From NCBI GenBank assembly GCA_028279985.1, contig JANQMR010000023.1, positions 154,550 to 218,549 on the forward strand: a stretch of 64,000 nucleotides of DNA. The letters are read 5' to 3'. The notes beneath the pieces were generated by a model, which was given only the letters and a program-made list of their open reading frames with translations, was not told the DNA's origin and made no database searches. This DNA is from Woeseiaceae bacterium (GTDB lineage: Bacteria > Pseudomonadota > Gammaproteobacteria > Steroidobacterales > Woeseiaceae). A program made the translations under genes and the position numbers. Of this stretch, positions 8,948 through 17,119 are shown piece after piece. The first letter of the stretch is position 1; each line of letters starts with the position of its first letter.

Positions 8948-9416
8948 ACGACCCACCGCAGGAGATACGCTTGCCGTCGCGAGGCTGGCCGATGAGCGTG
9001 ACATCCAAACGGTTCTCTTCAGATATGCCGATGCGCTGGATAGGAAGGACTGGGACATGCTGGCAACGTGTTTCGTCGACTCCGCGGTTGGACAGTATGA
9101 AATGATTGGGCGCCTGGACGGCTATACAGCAATCGAAGAAGTGTGCCGCAAAGCGCTCGAGCCCATGTCGAAGACCCAGCATCTGATCGGAAACGTACTC
9201 ATAACGGTAAATGAGGACGAGGCGAGCAGCTCTTGTTGTTTCCAAGCGCAGCATGTGCGACCCGACTTTCCGGGTGGAGAGATGAATATTATCGCCGGTC
9301 GATACGAGGACCAGCTCGTCCGGACGGACCAAGGCTGGCGAATTCGGGAACGCAAGCTCAGCGTCCAGTGGACCTACGGGAACGCCGGGATACACGAACT
9401 TGATGTCGACTCATAA
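8940..9416 (+). CDS. Nuclear transport factor 2 family (SnoaL-like) protein
   Basis: This is a 158-residue single-domain protein of the NTF2/SnoaL fold. The pattern ERDIQTVLFRYADALDRKDWDMLATCFVDSAV is the usual N-terminal helix pair, and the sheet ends with GGEMNIIAGRYEDQLVRTDQGWRIRERKLSV. Members of this fold act as isomerases, dehydratases or cyclases on cyclic substrates (ketosteroid isomerase, the bile-acid dehydratase BaiE, SnoaL), but many are uncharacterised. GTG 8940 (MSERPTAG) is preferred; it overlaps the end of hyuB by eight bases. A second NTF2-type gene of the island is at 37209. Confidence 0.82.
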   Translation: MSERPTAGDTLAVARLADERDIQTVLFRYADALDRKDWDMLATCFVDSAVGQYEMIGRLDGYTAIEEVCRKALEPMSKTQHLIGNVLITVNEDEASSSCCFQAQHVRPDFPGGEMNIIAGRYEDQLVRTDQGWRIRERKLSVQWTYGNAGIHELDVDS

Positions 9417-9445
9417 GATCACAAGCAGTAAGGGGTGAAAGCGGA

Positions 9446-10387
9446 GTGTACTTGGCAACGGTAAAAGAGGCTGAAGAAACATCCTTGGCATTCACGTTCG
9501 GAAGCTCGGTCGTATCCATTCATGCCGCGGCCGCCGCGCTTGGGCGCTCATTCGAAAGTGCCGTCCCGACTACGTTGTTGCAGGTAATCGAGGCCGGGCC
9601 GGAACTTTGGGCAGATCTCGAAGCGTTCTACGATAGCTTGCGCGACTGCGAGTTTCCCGACGACGCGCGGGGTGCATGGTGGTGGGATTGGGACGGGGTC
9701 TCTTTCGAACCGCCTATCATACCTCGCAAGAATCCGTGGGTTGTAGGCGCAAACTATTATCAGCATCTCGCAAACGGCTTTGCCCGTATTCCGAGGCCGG
9801 CAATTGCCCCTCCGCATGTCGAGTATTTTACGAAAGCAGTGAATTCCATCGTCGGGCACGACGCGGATATCGTCTATGACAAGCGCGTTACCCGAACTGT
9901 CGACTTCGAGCTCGAGCTGGCGGTGGTCATCGGCAAGCACGGCAAGGATGTCCCGGTGGCCGATGCGTACGATTGGGTTTTCGGCTACACGGTGGCTAAC
10001 GATATCTCGGCGCGTGAGCTGCAACTTGGCCACCAGCAATATCATCGAGGAAAGAGTCTGGACGGTTTTTGTCCGCTAGGGCCCGTCATCGCCACTACGC
10101 GCGAAACGGGGGATCCGAATCGCTTGCGGATGCGGCAATGGGTGAACGGGGAGCTGAAACAGGATTGGCCCGTGGGTGACATGATCTACAAGATCGACAA
10201 GCTCATTCAAGTGCTGTCTGAGGGTATGACGATAGAGCCGGGAGAAATCATCATCTGTGGAACCGTTCCCGGCGTCGGCTTCGAACAATTACCTCAGTCG
10301 TGGCTCCAACATGGCGATGTCTTGGAAGCAGAGATTTCCAGAATCGGGCTGCTCAGGAATACGATAAAGATGGCCGGCGTCGGTTAG
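9446..10387 (+). CDS. Fumarylacetoacetate hydrolase family protein 1
   Basis: This 313-residue protein of the FAH superfamily hydrolyses or decarboxylates acyl-pyruvate-type ring-cleavage products with a divalent metal. The N-terminal region of about 90 residues is followed by the FAH domain: VGANYYQH, the metal ligands in VDFELELAVVIG (Glu, Glu) and VANDISARE (Asp), HRGKSLDGFCPLGPV with the conserved Lys and Asp, and GTVPGVGFEQ with LQHGDVLEAEI. All usual metal ligands are present. The start is GTG 9446 after GGGTGAAAGCGGA. The second FAH gene follows after 14 bases. Confidence 0.87.
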   Translation: MYLATVKEAEETSLAFTFGSSVVSIHAAAAALGRSFESAVPTTLLQVIEAGPELWADLEAFYDSLRDCEFPDDARGAWWWDWDGVSFEPPIIPRKNPWVVGANYYQHLANGFARIPRPAIAPPHVEYFTKAVNSIVGHDADIVYDKRVTRTVDFELELAVVIGKHGKDVPVADAYDWVFGYTVANDISARELQLGHQQYHRGKSLDGFCPLGPVIATTRETGDPNRLRMRQWVNGELKQDWPVGDMIYKIDKLIQVLSEGMTIEPGEIIICGTVPGVGFEQLPQSWLQHGDVLEAEISRIGLLRNTIKMAGVG

Positions 10388-10401
10388 GAGCGGGAGGACG
10401 A

Positions 10402-11289
10402 ATGAAACTTGTCACTTACAGCGTCGAGGGCCGACAACGTGTTGGCTTCCTCTTGGACGAACAGGTCTGCGACCTGGGGAAGGCGGCATCGGCACTAGGG
10501 TTCGACCTTTCCCCGGGAGGCGATCTCGCATCGGTAGCCACGAACGAGTACCGGGGCCTGCTGAACGAGATCGATGAGGCCGCGCGTGAATCGATGCAGG
10601 ACGAGTGGTGCACGCCGTTGGATGAAGTGCAATTGCACGCGCCATACCGTCCGCGACAGAACATTCTCATAGCAGGTGGAAATACGCCGGATGAGTTCAC
10701 TTCCCAGAGAATGCGGAATGGCCGGCCGATGCTTCGGTATCACACGAAGGCGCCGTCGGCCGTCGCCGACCCCGGTGAGGCCATATCCTGGCCAAGACAG
10801 CTCAGCACGGAAGTGCATGCGGAGCCACATGTCGCAGTCGTTATCGGGGCGACGACTTCTTACGTAGAGCCGAGTAACGTGATGGCGAATGTGTTCGGCT
10901 TTACCGTGGCGACGAATGTCGTCGCGCAGGATTTAAAGCGGAAACACGGGCAATGGGATAAAGCAGTGTCGCTCGACACGTTCATGCCATGGGGGCCCGT
11001 GCTGGTCACGGCGGACGAGGTGGACCTGAGTGAACTGTCTTGCCGACTGTGGCTCAACGACCGAATGGCGATCTCAGGCGGCGCGGAGTCCGGATTGTTG
11101 AAAACGGCTGAGATCCTGTCTGAGCTGAGTTTCGGCATGGTGTTGCATCCGGGTGATGTCGTGCTCACGGGCACGGCAGAGAGCGTAGGTCATGGTGAGG
11201 TGCCCGAGCGCTGGCTGCAGGATCGCGACGTCGTGCAAAGCGGAATCGAAGGCGTCGTCCAGATCACGAATCCAGTTTCGACCTACTGA
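10402..11289 (+). CDS. Fumarylacetoacetate hydrolase family protein 2, altered metal site
   Basis: This 295-residue FAH-superfamily protein shows the fold clearly: VGFLLDEQVCDLGKAA at the start, ILIAGGNTPDEF, SLDTFMPWGPVLVTADEV, VVLTGTAESVGHG. The metal ligands differ from the family rule. The usual ExE is replaced by AEPH before VAVVIG, so the second Glu is His, and the Asp of NDISxR is Asn in ATNVVAQD. It may use another metal, be a decarboxylase or tautomerase variant, or be a non-catalytic partner of FAH 1. ATG 10402 with GGGAGGACG upstream is preferred over an earlier in-frame start at 10300 that overlaps the previous gene. Confidence 0.82.
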   Translation: MKLVTYSVEGRQRVGFLLDEQVCDLGKAASALGFDLSPGGDLASVATNEYRGLLNEIDEAARESMQDEWCTPLDEVQLHAPYRPRQNILIAGGNTPDEFTSQRMRNGRPMLRYHTKAPSAVADPGEAISWPRQLSTEVHAEPHVAVVIGATTSYVEPSNVMANVFGFTVATNVVAQDLKRKHGQWDKAVSLDTFMPWGPVLVTADEVDLSELSCRLWLNDRMAISGGAESGLLKTAEILSELSFGMVLHPGDVVLTGTAESVGHGEVPERWLQDRDVVQSGIEGVVQITNPVSTY

Positions 11290-11357
11290 CCGAGCCGAAA
11301 GTACATGTTGACTGCCTTCCGCTGTGAGTTCACTCGCGGGGTAACAGGGGGCGCGAA

Positions 11358-13019
11358 ATGGGTCGTTGGGACGACAAATTTGAGAAGGCAGAACGCCGGT
11401 GGAACGAACGGTCGATGCAAGAGTACCCGCTGACCGAACGCACGTTACCACAAATCCTGGAGGACAAGGCGCGGCAGCGCCCGAATCACGTCGCTTTTCA
11501 TTTCCGTGATTGCACTATCACGTTGGGACAACTCGTTGACAGGCTGCATCGTATAGCGGCCGGCCTGCACCGTCTTGGGATCCGAAAGGGCGATAAGGTG
11601 GCCATCATGTTGCCCAACTGCCCCGAGTTCATCTACGCGTGGTTCGCGCTGAGTAAGATCGGCGCGGTGGAGGTGCCCATAAATGTCGCTCTGAAGGGAG
11701 ACGGGCTTCGTTATCAAATCGCCCAGTCAGACTCTAAAGTCTTGATAGCGTCAACCCGGTTCTTAGATCGTCTTGCGGCAGTTGCAGAAGATATCTCGTC
11801 ACTTGAGGACATTGTATGGGTGACCGACGAAGATGCTGTAGCGACTGGCGGCGAGTTCAGCGGGATTGGTGAGCTTGCTTTTGCTGAAATCGCAAGCGAG
11901 CGTGCCGAGTGTCCGGAGATCAATGTGCGGCACGACGACCTTGCCAGCATACTGTATACGTCCGGGACTACCGGGCGGTCGAAGGGTGTGATGCTCAGCC
12001 ATCACTACTGGTACGAGATATGGGCACAATCCGTCAAGTACTCACGGTATACCGATCACGACGTTCTGTACTCCGGCCTGCCTCTCTTTCACGGAAATGC
12101 TCAAGGTATTACGGTCGGCTCGTCCCTGCTCGCCGATGCACAAGCAGTTATCGTGGAACGATTCTCGGCTAGCAAGTTCTGGGACGATTGCCGACGTTGG
12201 GAGTGCACCGAGGCGAACTACATCGGTGGAATGATCCCGATCCTCATGAAGCAGGGACCTAAGCCGGACGATCCGGATAATCCCGTCCGACTTATGGTCG
12301 GGGCGGCCGCATCGGAAGAACTATGGGATGCTTTCCAGCGGCGATTCAATACGAAGCTGCTAGAAGTCTACGGGATGACCGAGTGTTATTGCTGTCTGGT
12401 CAGTCCCTATGAAACGCCCCGAGCCGGCTCATGTGGAAAACCCGATACAGGCTGGGATGTGCGGATAATGGATGAGAATGACCACGAGTGTTCGCCGCGC
12501 GAGGTCGGGGAAATCGTAGTACGTACCGAGAAGGAAGGCGTAGGGACCACTGGATACTACAATAATCCGGAAGCGACCTCGGCTTTAATGGGGAATGGCT
12601 GGATGCATACCGGGGACCTCGGCTATCGCGATGAGGACGGATATTTTTATTTCGTGGACCGAAAGAAACAGGCTATCCGCCGGCGAGGGGAAAATATCTC
12701 ATCGTTCGAGGTAGAGGCAATCATATCGTCTAATCCAGCGGTCTTGGAGTGCTGTGTGGTGGGTGTGCCGGCTGAGATGGGAGAAGAAGAGGTCAAAGCG
12801 GTGGTCGTTCCGAATTCTGGCCACTCACTGACGGAGGAAGAGATAATCCGCTGGTGTGAATCTCGTCTGGCGTACTTTGCTATTCCGCGATACGTGGCTA
12901 TTCGCGACCGCTTACCCAAGACGCCAAGCGAGAGGGTCGAGAAATACAAGATCAAGGCGGAAGGCGTTACAAGGGATTGCTGGGATCGTGAGTCAGCCGG
13001 GATTTCTCTCCAGAGGTGA
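11358..13019 (+). CDS. AMP-forming acyl-CoA ligase 1
   Basis: This 553-residue adenylate-forming enzyme activates a carboxylic acid through an acyl-AMP to its CoA thioester. Motifs in order are the P-loop-like ILYTSGTTGRSKGVML (about residue 198), YGMTECYCC, HTGDLGYRDEDGYFYFVDRKKQ and the hinge RRRGENISSFEVE. A catalytic Lys is expected near the C-terminus, where KTPSERVEKYKIK is seen. It resembles the CaiC/FadD branch. It is the last gene of the + strand unit that begins at 6468; the ETF genes lie tail-to-tail after it. The natural acid is unknown. Confidence 0.88.
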   Translation: MGRWDDKFEKAERRWNERSMQEYPLTERTLPQILEDKARQRPNHVAFHFRDCTITLGQLVDRLHRIAAGLHRLGIRKGDKVAIMLPNCPEFIYAWFALSKIGAVEVPINVALKGDGLRYQIAQSDSKVLIASTRFLDRLAAVAEDISSLEDIVWVTDEDAVATGGEFSGIGELAFAEIASERAECPEINVRHDDLASILYTSGTTGRSKGVMLSHHYWYEIWAQSVKYSRYTDHDVLYSGLPLFHGNAQGITVGSSLLADAQAVIVERFSASKFWDDCRRWECTEANYIGGMIPILMKQGPKPDDPDNPVRLMVGAAASEELWDAFQRRFNTKLLEVYGMTECYCCLVSPYETPRAGSCGKPDTGWDVRIMDENDHECSPREVGEIVVRTEKEGVGTTGYYNNPEATSALMGNGWMHTGDLGYRDEDGYFYFVDRKKQAIRRRGENISSFEVEAIISSNPAVLECCVVGVPAEMGEEEVKAVVVPNSGHSLTEEEIIRWCESRLAYFAIPRYVAIRDRLPKTPSERVEKYKIKAEGVTRDCWDRESAGISLQR

Positions 13020-13023
13020 GAGC

Positions 13024-13968
13024 TTACTCGTCACAAAGAATCCGGGCGATCTCGGCAGCGTCGACAAAAGCACCGAAGTGAGCGGCGCCGAAGATCGGGG
13101 CGTCGCGATCGGTATTTATCGCGACAACGACCTCACTGCCCCGCATGCCCTCGAGGTGCTGTGGCGCTCCCGAGATGCCGAAGGCGACGTAGATCTGCGG
13201 ATTGACGGTCAGGCCGGACTGGCCGATTTGGCGCGAGCGGGGCAGAAGACCCATATCGACAATAGGGCGTGACGCAGCTAACGCGGCACCGCATTTCCGC
13301 GCCGCCTTGCTCACGATCTCTATCTGCTCCGCGGTACCCAGGCCCCGGCCGACGGCGAATACAATGGGTGCGTTTTTCAGATCCTCATCATCGTTCTCAG
13401 GCCCGATAAACTCTACGTGGGTGACATCTCCGTCATCCGGAGAGATATCGGCGATAAAGTCGATACGAGGACTATTCGATACCAGCTCTGCGGCCGGCCA
13501 GGAACCTTTTTTGACCAATGCCAGCGCCTGCCTGCCTTTTGGTAGATGTAGCTCTGCGAGAATCTTCTCCCCATAGACAGGTCGCTGCACCAAGAGGCCT
13601 CCATCGGGTGCGGTCTCCAGAGATACACAGTGGCTTACGAGAGACATGTCGTGCGTAACGGCGGCACTAGCGGCCGCCGCGGCCCATGTCCAAGTGGCCG
13701 GTAACAGTACGAGGGTGGCAGCGCTTTGCGATAACAAGGAAGTGACCGCGCGGGCACGCGTGGCATCGTCCAGCATCCGGTTGCGAGGAATGCGAACGCC
13801 AAGGATCGACTCGACATCCGGTGCTGCGTTGAGCTCCGCTGCGGCGTCGCCGCCGGTTATCAGTCCAAGGGTTACCGAGTCGCTGACTTCGCGTGCAGCG
13901 GTAACCAGTTCGAGCACGGTAGCGTCGAAGGCGGCATGGCCATACTCGGCGACGACAATTGACTGAAT
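13024..13968 (-). CDS. etfA: Electron transfer flavoprotein alpha subunit
   Basis: EtfA carries FAD and passes electrons from acyl-CoA dehydrogenases or other flavoproteins to ETF:quinone oxidoreductase. The FAD domain is clear: GRGLGTAEQIEIV, then YVAFGISGAPQHLEGM and VVAINTDRDAPIFGAAHFG. The longest ordinary start, GTG 13917, would cut off the first strand of the family. In-frame codons upstream encode IQSIVVAEYGHAAFDATV, matching the canonical N-terminus, but only ATT codons (13971-13969 and 13968-13966) are available to start. GAGGAG at the etfB end is well placed. I therefore extend the gene to 13968 (314 residues), with a rare ATT start coupled to etfB. Confidence 0.85.
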   Translation of the reverse strand: MQSIVVAEYGHAAFDATVLELVTAAREVSDSVTLGLITGGDAAAELNAAPDVESILGVRIPRNRMLDDATRARAVTSLLSQSAATLVLLPATWTWAAAAASAAVTHDMSLVSHCVSLETAPDGGLLVQRPVYGEKILAELHLPKGRQALALVKKGSWPAAELVSNSPRIDFIADISPDDGDVTHVEFIGPENDDEDLKNAPIVFAVGRGLGTAEQIEIVSKAARKCGAALAASRPIVDMGLLPRSRQIGQSGLTVNPQIYVAFGISGAPQHLEGMRGSEVVVAINTDRDAPIFGAAHFGAFVDAAEIARILCDE

Positions 13969-13972
13969 AATG

Positions 13973-14734
13973 CTAATTCTCCTCGATCAGGCTCTTTATC
14001 GTCGAAGCGACGTCGCCGGTTTCGCCTTCGAGAATCTCGAGTTGGGTCTTAGATAACTCATTCCGGCGCATGTTCGTGGCCCGAATAGAATGGGTGGGCG
14101 GGGCCTCGAAAGTCGATTGTTGAATTGGGGCTTTCTTGGCATCAAATACCTGCTTGAATGAAGGAGTTCTCGGCCTATTGATTCCTAGTTGGACGGTAAT
14201 GACGGCCGGGAACGGAATGCGGACGATCTCGCGTGCGCCTGCACCAACGTCACGGGTTACCGTCGCTTCCTGGTCATTCGGTTCAATCTCGATGGCCACT
14301 GCCGTAGTAGTAAAGGGCCAGCCAAGGTGCGCGGCTAGAGCCGGGCCGGTGATTTGCTGAGCGAAATCCGTTGACTGGACGCCGCATAGAACGATATCGG
14401 GGGTCTCGTCGCGAGCAACCTGGGCGAGGGCTGCGGCGATCGCGAGCGGGTCGAAAAGGCTGAGCTCGTCGTTCCAGATCCGAATTGCGCGATTTGCTCC
14501 AATCGCAAGGCAATGTCTCAGTGCTTTCGTCTCGCTCTCCTCGCCTGCGGTTACGGCGACTGCTTCACCGTTATCGAGCGACTCCGTCAGCCTCACCGCC
14601 TCCTCAACCGCTTGCTCGTCTGCTTCGCTGATTCGCCGTAACTTGAAGTCAGGGTTGATATCGGTGCCACCGGGCATAAAAACGGCCGGACCGGGTATTA
14701 TGGTCGCCTCCTTTATGCATGCGAGGATCTTCAT
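13973..14734 (-). CDS. etfB: Electron transfer flavoprotein beta subunit
   Basis: EtfB is the AMP-binding partner of EtfA. The 253-residue sequence starts MKILACIKEA and has VEEAVRLTESLDNGEAVAVTAG, the helix ALRHCLAIGANRAIRIW, and DIVLCGVQSTDFAQQITGPALAAHLGWPF, the family signature region. The end is KSLIEEN. It overlaps the small-subunit gene upstream by four bases and is followed at once by etfA. The pair sits in the GMC oxidoreductase operon, so it may take electrons from that enzyme as well as from the acyl-CoA dehydrogenase at 35029. Confidence 0.92.
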   Translation of the reverse strand: MKILACIKEATIIPGPAVFMPGGTDINPDFKLRRISEADEQAVEEAVRLTESLDNGEAVAVTAGEESETKALRHCLAIGANRAIRIWNDELSLFDPLAIAAALAQVARDETPDIVLCGVQSTDFAQQITGPALAAHLGWPFTTTAVAIEIEPNDQEATVTRDVGAGAREIVRIPFPAVITVQLGINRPRTPSFKQVFDAKKAPIQQSTFEAPPTHSIRATNMRRNELSKTQLEILEGETGDVASTIKSLIEEN

Positions 14735-15219
14735 CGCCGCTTGGAGAAGGACCTGTTCTCGCCAGAGGCGTTTGCCAGCTCGTCCGGGGTGGGACGATAG
14801 ATCCGGCCTCTTGTAATGACCGGATCCAACAAGCCGTCCTCGAGGTAATACTCGGCCTCACCCTCGAGAGGGGGATTCTCGGAAATGGCTTGCCCGTCGT
14901 AACCCAGGGCTTTGCGAACCGTCGGATGCATGAAGTAAGCACCGGAAAGCACGAAACTCAGGGTCATGAATACTTCTGGTTCGCTAGTCCGTAGCTTGTC
15001 CACAAGGCCGGCCGGAGAATCGTCGACATCCAGCGCGACGCGGAGCGACTCCGCCAGCGCCGGCGCTGCCGCGAGCGCTTCATCGAGCCAATGATGGTGG
15101 ATATCGATTTCGCTAGGTAACGGTAGACCATCACCTCCGGGCATCAAGGTGTCGGCAATCGCCGCAATCCGTTGTCGCGCGGTGCTGTCAAGCGCGATCT
15201 GTTGTTTCGGCACATTCAA
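14731..15219 (-). CDS. GMC oxidoreductase small subunit (gluconate 2-dehydrogenase subunit 3-like)
   Basis: This is a 162-residue protein directly after the GMC gene. The segment ARQRIAAIADTLMPGGDGLPLPSE with DIHHHWLDEAL is typical of the subunit-3 family, which accompanies flavin GMC dehydrogenases. The middle has LVDKLRTSEPEVFMTLSFVLSGAYFMHPTVRKALGY and the end PPLEGEAEYYLEDGLLDPVITRG. No Tat or Sec signal is visible, unlike many periplasmic relatives, which suggests a cytoplasmic complex. TTG 15219 (MNVPKQQIAL) with GGAG 8 bases upstream is chosen; it overlaps the GMC stop (TTGA). The longer frame from 15375 only shadows GMC. Confidence 0.8.
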   Translation of the reverse strand: MNVPKQQIALDSTARQRIAAIADTLMPGGDGLPLPSEIDIHHHWLDEALAAAPALAESLRVALDVDDSPAGLVDKLRTSEPEVFMTLSFVLSGAYFMHPTVRKALGYDGQAISENPPLEGEAEYYLEDGLLDPVITRGRIYRPTPDELANASGENRSFSKRR

Positions 15220-16844
15220 GCTGGTATCTCCTGGAATCGGGCCGTCTCCAGAATGTGGGCGGCGGCACGTTTTGCGATGGCCGCAATCGTCGACGTGGGG
15301 TTGACGCCGAAGCCGGTAACAAAGACGCTGCCGTCGACAATATACAGATTCGGTACCTCGTGCACCTGACACCAAGGGTTTACGACAGAAGTTTGCGGAT
15401 CGTCGCCCATCCGCGCCGTCCCCAAGACATGACCGGGAGGGACGTTCCGCAGGAAGACGAAACTGCGATTAGCCCCGGCCGCATCTAACGCTTCCATCAT
15501 TCGGTCGCAGTTCCAGTCGATTAAGCGCTGGGTATTATCAGACAGGGAGTACACGACCTTGGCGCCGGGCAGGCCGTCGCTGTCGAGTTGACCAGGGTCC
15601 AGTAGCACCTGGTTGTGCTCTTCGGGTAGGTCTTCGGCCACCGAGGCCCACATGACCGTATGGTGAGCTGCCTCCTTCATCGTGCGAGAAAAGGCCGAGC
15701 CCCAGAAACTCTCATCCTGAAGTCCTTCAGCCAGTGTCCGCCTCATCATGTGAAAGTGAGGTCCTACACCGTCATAGAGCGTCCAGTATGCACCGCGGGT
15801 AAATCCTCGCGATTCATCGGTCTCGTAAAACTCCATCGAGCCGATCTTCTGCCCGCTTGGTCCGATCTCATCGAACTCATCGTCGAAGACTCCGGCGACG
15901 GTTGCCGATGGATGCAGCATGAGTCGCTTCCCGACAAGCCCGGACCCGTTCCCCAGACCGTTGGGGAATCGCCCGGATTCCGACATCAGCAATATGCGTG
16001 ATGTGCCGATCGCGTTTGCGGCCATGACGACAACAGATGCCGACTGGAATTGCCGATTACCCTCCCGGTCCATATAGACGGCACCATTCGCCCGGTTACG
16101 AGCGTCTACTGTGACCTCCTGTACACGTGCGCCGGTTATCAATTGCACTCCATTCCGGATCGCTCGGGGCCAATGTGTTACGTCTGTAGACCCCTTGGAT
16201 CCGGCCGGGCAGCCCGCGACGCAAGTGCCGAATCGTTGACACTGAGCCTGATTTCCGTGGTCCTTCGACGCGATGGCATTCACGCCTGGCCACCAATGCC
16301 AACCTAGAGCGTTCATTCCCTGAGCAGCTTTTCGGCCGGTAGTCCCGATTGGGAGCGGCGGCAGAGGCGGCGGTTTGCCAGGAGGGTAAGCAGGATTACC
16401 CCCTAGACCCGAGGCGCCGAATTCAATGTCCGTTTGTTCGTAGAACGGCAGCAGATCATCGTAAGTGATCGGCCAATCATCGGCGACCCCATCAAGTGTC
16501 TTGGTGAAAAAATCAGCGGGAGTGGGCCTGACCCAGACCGCGGCGAACATGACGGTGCTGCCACCGACCCCGTTGTACATATGGACGACAGGACCTTCCG
16601 AGTCATCCTGGTTGATTGGGTAATCAGCCGGGTTTCGTCGCAAACTGGGGTCAGGGTTCCATTTCTGCGTCGTGAGCAACTCGTACTGGGCCTTGTCGCC
16701 CGGCAGTTCCCCCTGGCTTACCCAGTCGCCTTGTTCCAGCGTAACTACCGATAGCCCGCTGTTGCTCAAATGGTTTGCAACGACTCCTCCGGATGCTCCA
16801 GCGCCGATAATGAGAACGTCCGCATGCTTGGATCCCTCACTCAC
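15216..16844 (-). CDS. GMC family FAD-dependent oxidoreductase
   Basis: This 542-residue enzyme of the glucose-methanol-choline family oxidises an alcohol to an aldehyde or ketone. The FAD dinucleotide motif GAGASGGVVANHL is at about residues 15-27, followed by LEQG. The second FAD signature is GGSTVMFAAVWVRP. The C-terminal catalytic region has GHVLGTARMGDD (His) and GFGVNPTSTIAAIAKRAA (Asn). It contains a CQRFGTCVAGCPAG cysteine cluster, as in dehydrogenase-type members. It leads the minus-strand unit GMC - small subunit - etfB - etfA, so electrons may pass to ETF, not to oxygen. Regulon site 2 lies 160 bases upstream. Confidence 0.9.
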   Translation of the reverse strand: MSEGSKHADVLIIGAGASGGVVANHLSNSGLSVVTLEQGDWVSQGELPGDKAQYELLTTQKWNPDPSLRRNPADYPINQDDSEGPVVHMYNGVGGSTVMFAAVWVRPTPADFFTKTLDGVADDWPITYDDLLPFYEQTDIEFGASGLGGNPAYPPGKPPPLPPLPIGTTGRKAAQGMNALGWHWWPGVNAIASKDHGNQAQCQRFGTCVAGCPAGSKGSTDVTHWPRAIRNGVQLITGARVQEVTVDARNRANGAVYMDREGNRQFQSASVVVMAANAIGTSRILLMSESGRFPNGLGNGSGLVGKRLMLHPSATVAGVFDDEFDEIGPSGQKIGSMEFYETDESRGFTRGAYWTLYDGVGPHFHMMRRTLAEGLQDESFWGSAFSRTMKEAAHHTVMWASVAEDLPEEHNQVLLDPGQLDSDGLPGAKVVYSLSDNTQRLIDWNCDRMMEALDAAGANRSFVFLRNVPPGHVLGTARMGDDPQTSVVNPWCQVHEVPNLYIVDGSVFVTGFGVNPTSTIAAIAKRAAAHILETARFQEIPA

Positions 16845-17002
16845 AGTATGCTCCTTTGACGTGCTTTGCCGAGCATTATCCCGTCTACCGGCGACCTCAG
16901 GTTGATCGCTACTACGCAGTTACCGCGCTCCGTGGGGACTTTAGGGCAGATGCTCTATGGTTCTTGACACGACTGAGACAGTATGAAATCCTGCCATAAA
17001 AT

Positions 17003-17017
17003 TTGAATAAGTTTCAA
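17003..17017. promoter_or_regulatory. Regulon palindrome, site 2 (divergent GMC / TonB receptor)
   Basis: TTGAATAAGTTTCAA is a perfect TTGAA-N5-TTCAA palindrome in the 275-base divergent gap between the GMC gene and the TonB-dependent receptor. On the minus strand its right half overlaps a possible -35 box (TTCAAA) with TACTGT 18 bases downstream, which fits control of the GMC operon. On the plus strand it lies 103 bases before the receptor start. Confidence 0.6.
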
Positions 17018-17119
17018 GATAATTTGGCGATGGGGTAGCCGAACGATGCTTGTATCGCGGCTCCGCGTGACAGCGGTGAAGTGTCTGGCAACCGTTTGCC
17101 AGTTTGGAGGGGAAGGTCT

